Positions 36,109-47,700 of a stretch of DNA of 64,000 nt are shown piece after piece. Both the position numbers and the translations under genes were made by a program. Location: positions 50,863,321-50,927,320 of the forward strand of contig JALGPY010000002.1 in the NCBI GenBank assembly GCA_023055425.1, read 5' to 3'. This DNA comes from Linanthus parryae (taxonomy: Eukaryota; Streptophyta; Magnoliopsida; Ericales; Polemoniaceae). The notes under the pieces were generated by a model, which saw only the letters and a list, made by a program, of their open reading frames with translations, had not been told where the DNA came from and did no database searches. Within the stretch, counting starts at the first letter, position 1, and each line of letters opens with the position of its first letter.

Positions 36109-37380
36109 TCAAATAAACTGACGATGGGTGGATAGGGATGTACCAGTTACTACGTTGGCCTGTGCCGCTTGAGTCGGATTCATGACGTTGATGGTCCCAG
36201 CCGCGCCACGAGTCGTAGTTGCTTGTGTCGTAGATGGTGTTGTTGTTGCCGCGACACTGTCTCCTTGGGTCCGGTTATTGTAGCCATTTCCACCTTGCCA
36301 ATTGTTGCCTTGATTATACCTCCCTCCGTTGTTGTTCCTCCAATTGTTGTAACCCCCACCATAGTTGTTACCTCCATTACCTCCTCCATTGAAGTTTCCA
36401 TAGTTGTTGGAATTACTGTTCCTTTTCGCCACACACTCGTACCTGCGGTGTCCCTTTTTTCCACAATTCAGGCAAGTCACTTTTTCGCCCTTGCAGTCCA
36501 CCCCTGGGTGGTTATTGCCACACCGATTGCAGTGGTAGACACGAATAGCGCTCGCTTCTACATGTTGATTGGGAGGGTTTGGGCTGGGGCGATGCTTCTT
36601 GTCTCCGTTGTTGTTCCCAGTACTAGGTGTAGCCGGTGCTTCGGGCTTCCTCTTTTTACTTTCGTCATTGTTCTCGTCGATTATATCCTGGATGTTCTGA
36701 GCCGCTCCATAGGCATCCATGAGGGTATCAAATTTTATTGCGCCTACAGCCATTCGAAGTTTGAAGTGTAGGCCTCCAAGAAACCTTTTGATCTTCTTCG
36801 CCTCAGTCGGCACTAGTTCTCCCCCGAACCTCATCAGTTCCATGTACTTTTTGTGATACACCGAAAGACTGTCGGTCCCCTGTTTGAGGTTCATGAACTC
36901 GTTGAACTTCCTATCCTTGACATGGTCGGGATAGAAACGCTCGCGCAATGCTACTTTTAGCTGTTCCCAGCCAAATCCCTGCTGGGCAAGAAGTTCTTCT
37001 CCCTTGGCTGACCACCAGTCGTCAGCCTCTTTCTTGAAGTAGAAAATGGCTACTCCAACACGCTGATCCTCAGGGCAGCGCACAGATACTAGGACCTTAC
37101 TGAAGTCCCTGATCCAATTTTCTAAGGTAGTGGGGTCATCCGTCCCATAAAAGAAGTCCGGGCGGAGTTCAGCTACCTTGCTCATCACATTTCCCCCATT
37201 GTGGGTATTCTGTAGGATTTGGGTGAGAGCTAGGGTTGCCTGCCGCATTTCTTGGAATTCAACCGGGTCCACAGGTGGAACTTGTCCGCCTTGTTGACCT
37301 TGGTGACCTCCTTGGTTCATTGTTGCTGGTTGGTTCCTGCGACTCCTGGTATAATAGTGGTGGGGGTTGGCAAATCGCAT
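36109..37380 (-). CDS. gag: retrotransposon Gag polyprotein (gypsy)
   Basis: 423 codons, intact. Residues ~90-190 are a Retrotrans_gag capsid-type region: L-E-N-W-I-R-D-F-S-K near 86-95, then F-Y-F-K-K-E-A-D-D-W-W, L-R-E-R-F-Y-P and F-M-N-L-K-Q-G-T. Residues ~283-316 hold two zinc knuckles: a C-x2-C-x3-H-x4-C variant and then a canonical C-x2-C-x4-H-x4-C (C-L-N-C-G-K-K-G-H-R-R-Y-E-C). An Asn/Gly-rich and Thr-rich tail follows. Gag packages element RNA into virus-like particles in the cytoplasm. The frame stops 362 bp before the 3' LTR and no pol follows in any frame. Because the frame is open and the LTRs are nearly identical, it may still be made and may assemble with Gag-Pol of a relative. 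A second Met at residue 21 is an alternative start. Confidence 0.92.
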   Translation of the reverse strand: MRFANPHHYYTRSRRNQPATMNQGGHQGQQGGQVPPVDPVEFQEMRQATLALTQILQNTHNGGNVMSKVAELRPDFFYGTDDPTTLENWIRDFSKVLVSVRCPEDQRVGVAIFYFKKEADDWWSAKGEELLAQQGFGWEQLKVALRERFYPDHVKDRKFNEFMNLKQGTDSLSVYHKKYMELMRFGGELVPTEAKKIKRFLGGLHFKLRMAVGAIKFDTLMDAYGAAQNIQDIIDENNDESKKRKPEAPATPSTGNNNGDKKHRPSPNPPNQHVEASAIRVYHCNRCGNNHPGVDCKGEKVTCLNCGKKGHRRYECVAKRNSNSNNYGNFNGGGNGGNNYGGGYNNWRNNNGGRYNQGNNWQGGNGYNNRTQGDSVAATTTPSTTQATTTRGAAGTINVMNPTQAAQANVVTGTSLSTHRQFI

Positions 37381-37814
37381 TGTACCTTATAAATATGACC
37401 TTACTCAATACAGTTCTAACCCACTATCACATACATATAACACTCGGGTATGATGTGATGTCGTAAAGAAGGAAGAAAAGTCTCACAAGGTTCTAAAGTC
37501 CAGGCGTATCACTCATTGGCTTGAAAAGTAAACAAGTACAACAACAAGTAATAACGAACACACATAACAATGTTCACATCACGAGGCAGGTAAAGAGACA
37601 ACGCAATAAAATGTTTAGCCAAGAATGATAGTTCCACACAAGTACAATATAACAGATAAGAGACAAGTAATAAACTACCCAACTATCCCCCGGCTTACTT
37701 AGTTTTATTTCCAATTTAGTTATCCTATGTCCATTTTAAATTTTGAAAAGTTTTAATATATGTTTAATCTTTCTTTATTGGAGATCGAGAGGTCGCACTA
37801 GCGTTGGAACCGTC

Positions 37815-37827
37815 GGCTCTGATACCA
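37815..37827 (-). promoter_or_regulatory. primer-binding site (Met-tRNA) of the gypsy element
   Basis: On the minus strand TGGTATCAGAGCC starts three bases inside the 5' LTR end (TTTCA-GT-TGGTATC). It is complementary to the 3' end of plant initiator tRNA-Met. Confidence 0.93.
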
Positions 37828-37829
37828 AC

Positions 37830-39227
37830 TGAAACACCCCGGAACCCCGGTTCCTTGCTAGCACAACCAAACGATAATCCAAAAGCGCATTTATTTAATA
37901 AAAACCGGAGAAATCCTCCAACAAATGTTTGAAATAAATAAAATGACATTGTCTAAATGAAATAAATACTTCCTAAGTAAATAAATGTTTCCTATCAGCC
38001 TCATCCTAGTCTTCAATTCACGTGTGCGCGTTCCCCCACCTTATTCTCGACCTGCGGGTTTTAAAATAGCGAAAGCCGACCGCAGAAAACGTTTATCAGT
38101 AAAAACTGAGTAAGCTCAAACCACAACATGTAAAACAAGAGTTTTGGCTAACAGAAAATATAAACAAGAGGTATAAGCAAGAGAGATTTGATTAACCCGT
38201 AAGAATTTAAAACAGTAGCTGATTGCACATATAAATCATTAGTTTAGCTGAGGCATATTTAGCCCAGCGGGTAACGAATGCCCACAGAGAGGTCACGATG
38301 CAATAAGTAACAAATAGGGTATCTTCTGGGATATCACAGTCCATCCCAGTTCTCCCTAAACAACTATGAGACCTTAAGTGTCGACACCCCTATACCGTAG
38401 TGACCTACACTGGCATAAGTAGTACTCAATAGCTTTCACGCCTTTATATAACCCCGCGATCGTATCATAGCAGTATATGTCAATCACGGGGGCCGGGTAT
38501 GTAATCTCGTGTGGATTAGCACCCGAGGGGAATCACTCATGTGTCCCTCCACGCACATCCTCTGTACATCGCCCCAATTCATTTATCGTTCATTATTCTT
38601 TCACAATTTCACAAGAGTAACATTTGATTCAAAAGGCTGAGTAAAACACATTCTCCAAATCACAATTCACATTTAATCCAGCTGTAAAATATTTTTGAGT
38701 ATTGAAAGATATAGCAGTTGACCATTTAGGAAATAACGCACGCGAAAACCACATTTTGAAAGTTAAAGGTGTTGCACGCCTGAACTTACCTGGAAATTGA
38801 AGGGAGCTTGTCACACGAAAGCAAACGAAATCCTAGTAATACGGATGCTCCACAAATTCGCCGTCTACGAAGTTGGCGTCTACAATAGCAAATATTTCCT
38901 AATTATCATTCAATTATCACGACATAGCGCATACAAATCCTATATGCAATGTATATGACCCCTTATCTAAACCCCCAAGATTTGCTAAAGTGAAATATGA
39001 ATTCGATTATACATATAGCTTATAAAAGCTAGTGCTTATATAAAAACAAGATACTATAACTATAATGATATTTTGTAAACTTATTCGTATACATTAAAAA
39101 AACTATTTTAATTTAGTCATATGACCATTTCCGAAAAGATTAAACTTGACGATTATATTTAATAAAGCATATATATGCATAAGTATATAGTAAAAGCTTT
39201 CAAAAAAAAAGTATATAGTAAAAGAAA

Positions 39228-39287
<60 letters not shown>

Positions 39288-40676
39288 CAACGTGCAAAGT
39301 TTGGAAAAACTATAGTAATTGCTTACTTTGAAAAGATTTGGCAAACTTACTCCAACCATTATTCTTACATTCTAGTACTTTAATTACTTACAAAATCTCC
39401 TACAATGCCATTTATCTATACCAATACAGTACTGCTACTACTAATATTATAATAGACTACCCATCTTTCTAATTCACCCAACACTCACGACCCACACACC
39501 CAACACTCACACACACACAGACTCTACCCGACACCCAACGATACACACACACCCTTACATACATCTACAGGTTCGCCCTCTTCTTCAAAATTTCAAATCC
39601 CATAACCCCAAAACTATTGAATAGGTAGAAACAATAAGTGAAACTGGAAGAAAACAAAACAAGGGGGTTGGGTTGTTACCGTCGAATTGGAACGGAAAGA
39701 ATGAGTCGCCGGTAACGGGACTTGTGCTGGCGTCGGAGGCGCGAGAGGACGACGGAGAGCGAGGCGGCAACGGTGATGGCGGAAGGGGTCGCCGGAGCTG
39801 GTCTCGGCTTCGGTCGGGGCTGGGCTCCGGTCGGGTTTTCCGGCCGGGCTTGCTTCGGCGTCGTGAGACAGAGAGCGAGAGAGATCGAGCGAGAACTTGA
39901 GAGAGATTGGTTTTGGTGTGGAAAACTCGATCTTTACAGTGGGTTTATATAGGCTCGGATTGAAGAATCCGGCAACAAATAGGAGAGTTTCCGGGTTGTT
40001 TTTGATTCCGAATCGAACCGCAAAATTGGGTAAAATTGTTTTCTTGAAACGAAAGAATCGGGTTTTGTGGAATAAGGGGTGAATTGGGACGAATTTCTGG
40101 CGGTGTGGTGGTGGAATTTGTGTTTGAGGCGGAGAAGGAGTCGGAGATGGCGGAGGAGAAGCCGTTCTCCTGTAAGGTGAATGAAGGTTGAAGATGAAGT
40201 GAAAATTATCCGGTGTGGCGCGGAGCACCGGTCACGCGGTGGTTGACACGTAATAATTAATTAAAACGTGACATTTTGGACACGTTAAAAATGTTACACG
40301 ACCCACAACTTTTAATAACTAAAAACTTATATAACTTTAATAATTTTTACAAAAATAGTACGTAAAAACAAAAGTGCATTATTATTATTTATATTTTTTA
40401 AACATAATTACATATATATATATTTATATATACATAAAAATACAATATATAACTCATAAAATTAATAGAACTACTTTTATAACTCATACAAAAACAAAAA
40501 CATTATATTAAAACAAAGGTTCACTATTATTATTTTTTCTTAACTTATAATTATATATATGTATAAAAAATAATATAAAACCTAAAAATAAAGAAAACTA
40601 CTTTTATAAATTCTATTAATGGCCTAAAATATTCAATAATTTCCTAAAAATACCCCCAAAATTACGGGGTATTACA
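37830..40676 (-). repeat. 5' LTR of the gypsy element
   Basis: 2847 bp. The likely TATA box CTATATAAAC is at 39952-39943, giving a U3 of ~0.75 kb and an unusually long R-U5 of ~2 kb. Donor-like CCAG|GTAAGTTC (38789) and acceptor-like CCGCAG| (38052) lie in that leader. Confidence 0.93.
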
Positions 40677-40681
40677 AGTGG

Positions 40682-42200
40682 GATGTATGGAGACCATGAT
40701 TTCGGTCACGGTCAGTGAGATTGAAGAGGCCCTAAAGAGTATGGTACTGTAAAAGGGCTTGGAATTGACGAGGTCAGAGGTAAGTAAAATTTGTCTGTAT
40801 GTTCTTGATGACGGGTTAGTGTAGCAGAGTTCAATTCTACTGTGATGACATTAATTCCTAAAATTAAGCAGACTAGACTGATTTTGCTGATTGGCATGTG
40901 TTATCCAGTTTACAAAATAATTGCCAAAGTTATAGATAATCGCTTAAAACTGGTGTTACCTCACATTATTTCAAATTCGCATAGTGCAGTTGTCCGAGAA
41001 GACAAATCGCTGATAATACCTTAGTGGCCTTTGAGCTCATCATTCTGTGAGTACCCGAAAGAAGGGGAAGACGGGTTGGCAGCTATTAAAGTGGACATGT
41101 TAAAAAGCTTACAACCGAATTGAAGGCAACTACCTAAGAGCTGTGATGTCTAAGGTATGCTTTTCGAGTCGATGGGTTGAGTAATTATAGATTGCGTTTG
41201 CTCAGTCAAGACGCGTTTGTTCGTAATGGAGTTATTGAAGGGGAGGTTATACCTGAAAGAGGCATTCGCCAAAGGGTGTCCGCTATCCTCTTACCTCTTT
41301 GTGCTATGTTGTGATGGGCTGTCCAATGCATTTCAGCTGCCTGAAAGAGAAAAACTCATTTATGGTGGTCAAAAGTTTGGGTGGAGAACCAAGAGTGCCA
41401 CAGCTATTCTTCGTCGATGATAGTATGTATTTTATTAAAGCTACTGCAAATGAGCTATCTAATCAGATATTACATTTCTATAAGCTAGCCTCGGGGCAGA
41501 GATCAACTTTACCGAAAACGGCTATTTGCTACTCAAACAATGTGAAGGCGGATGTAAGGGAAAAACTGAGCATATTTTGTAGCATTCAAGCTGTCCAAGC
41601 ACACATGAAAAATTTACGGTTACCTACAACGATGGGTAAGACGAAGAAGATCACGTTCAACTCTGTCATTGAAAAGCTTAAAGCCAAAACAAAAAAATGG
41701 AAAGAGAATGTATTAACAAGTGCATGGAAGGATATTTTACAAAAATTGCCCAAGCGGTGCCCAACCATGTTATTAGTTGTTTTATGTTGCCAAAGAGTGT
41801 GCAATCATTTCAGAACCACAGTCCTTTCTAGCAAGGGTTTCCAAAGACATGTGTTTTCAAAGATAAAAGTTTCATGACTGCTAACCTGGTTTGCGTTCTT
41901 CTTACGCTTGGCGAAGCATTCTTGTATGAAGACAGATTCTGCAAATGGGAGTACGGTGGAGGCTGGACAATGGTGCAAGCTTCAATATCAACGATTCTTG
42001 GTTGCTGAGAGGCCACAATTACAGATTGATTAGAAATGTGAATGAAGAGTTGAACTCCAAGGTTGAAGAATAGATCACATATAGTTTTGCCGATTAATAT
42101 GGAAGAAATCAAACGAGTTCTGATTCCCAAGTTTCAGTGCCAAGGTAGATTGTTTTGGTGCCCTAAAAAAGATGGAGTTTGCAGAGTTAAACATGATATT
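40682..42200 (+). pseudogene. LINE relic, reverse transcriptase part after the gypsy insertion
   Basis: Plus-strand broken frames show, in order, V-S-E-I-E-E-A-L-K-S-M (near 40710), L-I-P-K-I-K-Q and Y-K-I-I-A-K-V-I-D-N-R-L-K (40850-40950), a degenerate C-P-L-S-S-Y-L-F-V-L-C-C-D-G-L block (near 41275), and F-F-V-D-D-S-M (near 41412), which corresponds to the catalytic F/Y-A-D-D box with Ala replaced by Val. These are successive motifs of plant L1 ORF2. Frameshifts and stops occur between blocks. The 3' end merges into unrecognised sequence. Confidence 0.85.
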
Positions 42201-43094
42201 CAAAAGAGGAGAACATCATTTAATAACAAATATAGGGTACACCAACATAAAACATGGACAAAACAACCTGAAATTAACTAGACCCAACTCACATCGTTCA
42301 ACATCTACATCAACCACACCAGTATTAAGACAAGATCCTGAGATCAACGTAAAACAAACGCTAAAACAAGATTAGGAATTCCAATGACATTCTTAAGCTG
42401 ATTTGACCTTCCTTGCACCTGACTTCTCTGTAAGAAAACGAATGAGGGCAATTCCATTGGATTGACTTTCTTCTAATGCTGAGTTGGAGAATCCAAACCT
42501 ACAATCCCTTTACCCTTGTCCACTGAAGAGGCTCTAGCTCTTGGCTTCTTCTTCTATGTGTCTGGATCTAAGACTGCAAGTCATGAGGATCATTAGTAGA
42601 GGTAAAAGTATAATTGATATGAGTAATGATAGCCATGATTTCGTGGTAACAAGAGTCAATCGAATGAGTGGTATTGTTGAAGATGATTGCATTTCTGGTC
42701 TTCTAAATGATCCAGCAAGTAGTAACCCAAATCATGCCCAGTCCAATAAATCTTTTAGATAATCTTATCCAGCAAGTTGTGGAATGCTAGAGTGCCTACA
42801 AAACTTATCTTCGTAGCTTGAAGAGGGGCGATATTGTTGGTGTGTAACTTGAGAAAGCAAGAGAGATAAAGAACAGTTTCATATCGGTTACAATTAAAGA
42901 CATCTCGATACATGCAAATGTAATCTATTTTCTACGTTTTAATACAATTCTATTTTTCTTAAAAAAGATACAAGGCGGACACCGACCAAACCGAATCAGA
43001 CTAAATCGTTCGGTAGATATTCTCAAATGGTTTGGTTATAAATTAACCAACCAGCATATTCGGTTTGATTTATGATTTCTTCACAAATCGTGTA
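42201..43094. other. no gene seen
   Basis: On the minus strand a short open stretch near 42430-42545 reads V-D-K-G-K-G-I-V..., reminiscent of retroelement or MULE linkers, but nothing firm can be called. Confidence 0.35.
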
Positions 43095-43185
43095 CTACCT
43101 CTTTTTCTTCTGTTTCAACATATTTCACTTTTTGACACTATTCACTGGGTCACTTTAACCCGGTAATTTGATTAGCAAAACGATA

Positions 43186-43650
43186 CCACTCCGTCCCAAA
43201 TCTTTTGCACCATTTGGACTTTTTCACCCGTAACCGGGTCACTTTGACCCGGTGATTTGGATCGCAAAACGATACAATTTTTTGATATTTTTTATGGTCT
43301 TGTAGAATAATAATTACTCTACAACACTACAGAAAAATTATCTAAAAATTGCAAAGTTTAGATATCCAAATCACCGGGTCAAAGTGACCAGTGAACAAGG
43401 TTTTCAAACCCGTGGGTCAGCATAAACCCGTAGAGGGTGGGTAGACTCGACTCGTAACCCGTGACCCGAGACTCGCCCGGGTCACGTTTTACTTCAAATA
43501 TTCATTTTTTTTTACGTACACATGACTTTTACCTATGAAAAGTTGATTTTTTTAATCTTTGGTGATTAAATGCTACATTTTTCTTTATGTATATAAAATT
43601 GTTTGAGTGTTACAAGTTTTAAATTTACAATTGTTATAATTAAGCGCCAT

Positions 43651-43689
<39 letters not shown>

Positions 43690-44223
43690 TTTCTTCCTTG
43701 CATCGTGCCACACATTTGAAGTAAGGGAGGAATTAAAATTTACTAAACTATATTCTGTTTACGATATAATAGTCCCTCAAAAAATAAAAAATAAACTTGC
43801 ATATAATCTCAGGGGAGCCTGATCATATGGAGGTCCAGTCTAGGTCGCTCCGATCGCCCATTGGATAGTGTGATTCGTTTGATATATACACAGTCACCGA
43901 TGTGGTTGATTGAATATTGGTTGTTATAATTTATCTCTTAATATTTTGATAAATCCAATGGATCACTAGTGTTTGAAATTGGGTGACTATATACCCCGTT
44001 TTTCACAATAAGTTGACCCGGTAAACCCGCGGGTCAACTTGCGGGTCTACGGGTTTGACGAGTTTGCACGGGGTTGCTGTGGGTTTGTCAGCCGTCGGGT
44101 TTTTGAGCGGGTCAACCCGATTGCCCATGTAGACTCGTAAACTCGTTAAACCCGCGGGTTTGAAAACCTTGCCAGTGAATAGTGGTAAAAGTGCAAATGG
44201 TGCAAAAGAGGTAGGACAAGTGG
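43186..44223. mobile_element. Stowaway-like MITE copy 3, middle of the nest (TSD TA)
   Basis: CCACTCCGTCCCAAATCTTT at the left pairs with a right end of AGGTAGGACAAGTGG. TA lies at 43184-43185 and 44224-44225. It contains GGGTCACTTTGACCCGGTGA and the inverted CACCGGGTCAAAGTGACC, and is split by the hAT-like element 43396-44171. Confidence 0.75.
43396..44171. mobile_element. hAT-like non-autonomous element, 8-bp TSD CCAGTGAA
   Basis: CAAGGTTTTCAAACCCGTGG at the left and CGCGGGTTTGAAAACCTTG at the right are inverted ends. CCAGTGAA is duplicated exactly at 43388-43395 and 44172-44179, the 8-bp length expected of hAT transposases. Both sub-terminal zones are rich in ACCCG / CGGGT words. A (TTTA)n run lies near 43649-43692. 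No transposase ORF. Confidence 0.9.
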
Positions 44224-44700
44224 TACAAAAATTTGGTAATTTTTGCATGGTTGTGTTGAGTAAATTTTACTCTACACAATATTATAAAAAAAATCTCAAA
44301 AATAATATTACTGTCAAAATTACGGAGTCAAATTGAAAAGTCAAAGTATGACCATTCAGAATAAACGGAACAACCAACTCACCGCTTACACCGTACAGTA
44401 TGGTTTAACCATTTTTGTTTCCTTTTATCACTCTGTCCGTCGGATGTGACGAGTTAAATCTGAGCCAACCGAGCACTACATTCCATTTCTGATTGATGCT
44501 TTCACTGCTTCAGTAAATTTGTAGCTTTCCTCTGCTCTCTCTGCTCATCTTTCTCCACCAAAAACCTCCAGCTCAGAGCGAACAGTCCACGATGACTCCA
44601 TCACACCACCCTCTTCGATTTCTCCGTTCTTCCCAAACCCACCTCTCTCATCTCTAGAACAAAAACTCCTCCCAAAATCTCTCCCCCTCTCTATAACCAA

Positions 44701-47700
44701 ATGGGTAGCTCCACCGAAGAAGACACCAAATCATCATCAGAACCCTCTTCTTCCCCCACCCAACCCCTCCTCTACAAGCCCTACCCATCTCCTCTCGGTG
44801 ACCCAACTACCTCCGACACCGACCCCTCTCCGTACCTCCAGATCTCCTACTATTACGGCCCTAGACCCATCAAGGACTTACCCTTCCTCCTCATCTTCCT
44901 CCTCCTCCTCCTCTCCACTTTCGCCTTCGGCATCTTCGCATCCGTCAACCGAAACCCTAGTTCACTCTCCTCATTTATCTACGACCCCATTTCCACCTCA
45001 TGCGTCACAAAATCCACTTACATCGTCGAAAGCCCCCAATATTTTTTCTCATCAAGTTCTGATGTTGTGACGGGTCTGATCTGGACGCTTGTGGTGACGT
45101 TCATTGTGAGTGGACCGTTTGTGGTCTTCGTCCTATTGTTACTCAAGCATTACACCAAACAACTCGTCTACGCTTCTCTTCCCTTTTTCATCATTGTGCC
45201 GGTTTTCCTAGATGTGTACTGGTTTGTTGCCTGTACGGTTGACTCCGCTTGCACCGATTCGTTTCCCTTGGGTTACAGGATCTTGGTGTTGGTGCTTGTG
45301 TTGTTGATGATAGCTGTGATTGTCTGGATCATTGTAATAAACTGGCATCGGATCGAGTTGACTGTGAGGATCATTCGGGTTGCGTCGCATGCTCTGTGGG
45401 ATAATTTGGGCTTGTTTGGGGTTCTTCCGGCGTTGACGTTCGGGTTGGTGGCGTGTTATGCGCCGATTGTTGTGTTCTTGGTGTTTGCGAATCAGAATGG
45501 GAAAGTTGTTCCGCGACAGAAGAGTGGAGAATATTATTGTGCTTGGAAGCAGGACGGTTGGGTGCCGGCGTATTTCGTGTTGGCGATTGTTACTATGTTG
45601 TGGTCTGCCACGGCGATGGTGGAAGCTCAGTGTTATGTCATTAGCGGGACTATTGCGCAGTGGTACTTTTCCAAGGATCATTCCACTCTGAGACGGCCTA
45701 TCAGAAACTCCTTGAGGTAGGTTACCCGTGCATTTAACTTCCATTGATTTATATTGTTGTGTGTTCAGAGATTTATTCGATCACATATATGTGTTGTATT
45801 ATTGTTGGTTAGGAAGCCATGAGAGAAGTAGTTTGTAGGAGCTTTGATCATGCTGTTTAATGGAAATGATATGGAGGTGCATTTTAACTAGTGAAGTATG
45901 AAGTGAACATGTGGAATTGTTACAGAAGGTGTCAGGATACTGGATATGGTGGGTGAGATTTAAAATGGTTTAAATGTAATGGTATAAGAGAAACTTGAAA
46001 TTTTAAGGCTTGTAGTAATAGAACATACCTACCATACAGCAGATATGAATGATTAGCGGGCCTATATGTAACGATGTGGTAATGTTTGGCATGAAATTGC
46101 AAGTGCTTTATCTTGGCAGTAGCTAAAGTAGGACACTTTGTATTGAGGAGCTCTGGGATTAAAAAATATTGAAACTAAAATAAGGAATAGCGGTCAAATG
46201 GATTAAACCTGAGAAAGATTCCAGAAGGAATGGCTCATGGTATTGGGTAAGGGTATGAGAAGCTACAAGTTGTGTGCCAACGTGTACATTGCCAGTTGTT
46301 TTGAGTAGCAATAGGTGGTTTAATGCATGTAGGAAACTGGCACAATATGGATTTGAAGGAGAGATGATGGTGTATTATCTGTGAGGTTCTGTTTGAAAGC
46401 TTGCAGTTCATGCCAGTTCAGATTAGAACATCCAGTTATGGGCTATAACTTTATAGTCCTGGTTTTAGATTGTTATTGTTGTAGGCAAAAGGTGCAAGGA
46501 TGTGGAAAGTGGATGTAAGGGAGTTTCGAATTCTTTTGAAGCTTCAGCAAATGTTGGAAAATGTTTAGATGTATGACAATTACTGGTTAGTTAGTGCATG
46601 AGAGAGTTTTGGGTAGAGGAATAGAGGAAGAAATTCAAAGAAAAGGAGGAAACTCTGTTTTTTTTATTAATAGGCAAGGGGTAATAGAATAATTTAAAGA
46701 AAGAATTATCTGTTTTTATTTTACTGAGATCGCGGCCCAAAAAGCGTACATCCAATATCATATTTTTGGTGTGCGATGTCAGTAAAACAAAAAATGCTGG
46801 TGCGCGATGTCACTGAATTTAATACTGCGTGTGGGTTATTTGGCAATTCTCATAGTGCATGAATCGCAATGTCAGCGAACATATACTGCTCACACATAAT
46901 ATGTTAACGCATAAATAATTGGGGGTTATATGTCAATAGTCCTAAATTATAATAGATGAACCTTGAAAGACAATAATTACGAGTCACGCATAATATGTTA
47001 ACGCATAAATAAGTTCATAAATATAATAACATAAAAACCACGTCCTCAAGTATCTTCTTCATCTTCATCATCATTGACATTCTCCTCACCATCCTTGTAC
47101 AAAACCTCCTCTATTTTGGGTTCTTAGTCTAAGATTGGCTACACCGAGACTACCAACATCATCTAACTCCTCAAAAGAATCTACGGTGATATCTCATAGC
47201 TTAGTTTCTCTTTCCCTGTATGTAGGTCACTTTCTGAAGTCAAAGATTGCTATAGACAAATACCAAGTCCTCCACCCTTTGAGGAAGAGTCTTGTTCTGT
47301 TTTGTCATATGAACAAAAGTATAAGTACTCCGATTCCTCGCCACCAAGATGAAGATGATAGCTTTCCAAGCACCTTCAAGGCCAAACTTTGAACGTAGGT
47401 GCATTGGCCCCATATACTAGCCACTAATCATTTGGACCCATCTCTCCCATTACCCTCATGCATTCACTATCACTAAATTCACATTGTTGGACCAAAAGTG
47501 TACAAGACAAGAAGAGAGTGGAGTAGAGAGACGGGTAGAAAATGATTGCTTGCTTGAGAAACTGAAAGTCTCAAAGTCGTCTGCTACTCGTCCTAAAAGT
47601 CTCCAAGTCCTCAAAGTATATGGGGATATCGTTGGGTTTTTACTTGGGATAGGATTGTGAATATATACTTACGCATACACGTATATTGTTTTATCTACAT

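Larger units (their letters stand above)
32863..40676 (-). mobile_element. young gag-only Ty3/gypsy element (TR-GAG type)
   Basis: 7.8 kb with near-identical long LTRs (32863-35746 and 37830-40676), inverted-form termini TGAAACACCCC and GGGGTATTACA, and a 5-bp duplication AGTGG. The element reads on the minus strand. The primer-binding site is 37815-37827, gag is 36109-37380 and the polypurine tract is near 35747-35763. The interior is only 2.08 kb and contains no protease, reverse transcriptase, RNase H or integrase, so mobility needed proteins in trans. Just upstream of the 3' LTR, TTCGGGGACGAAGCTT...TTTTAAGGGAGA (minus strand) resembles the 3' ends of Del/Tekay-type chromoviruses, a tentative placement. 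By eye the LTRs differ by one substitution (33295 T / 38262 A-G context), one T in a T-run and 12 TAA repeats, so insertion is very recent. Confidence 0.95.
43095..44372. mobile_element. Stowaway-like MITE copy 2, outermost of a three-deep nest
   Basis: It starts TA|CTACCTCTTTTTCTTCTG with the family word GGGTCACTTTAACCCGGTAA. After the inner insertions (43186-44223) the family's right half resumes with TTGGTAATTTTTGCATGG and GTCAAATTGAAAAGTCAAAG. The right terminus is degenerate, so 44372 is approximate. Confidence 0.55.

Noticed and set aside
36169..36771. 200-codon plus-strand ORF opposite gag
   Set aside because: Antisense shadow of a well-supported Gag frame.
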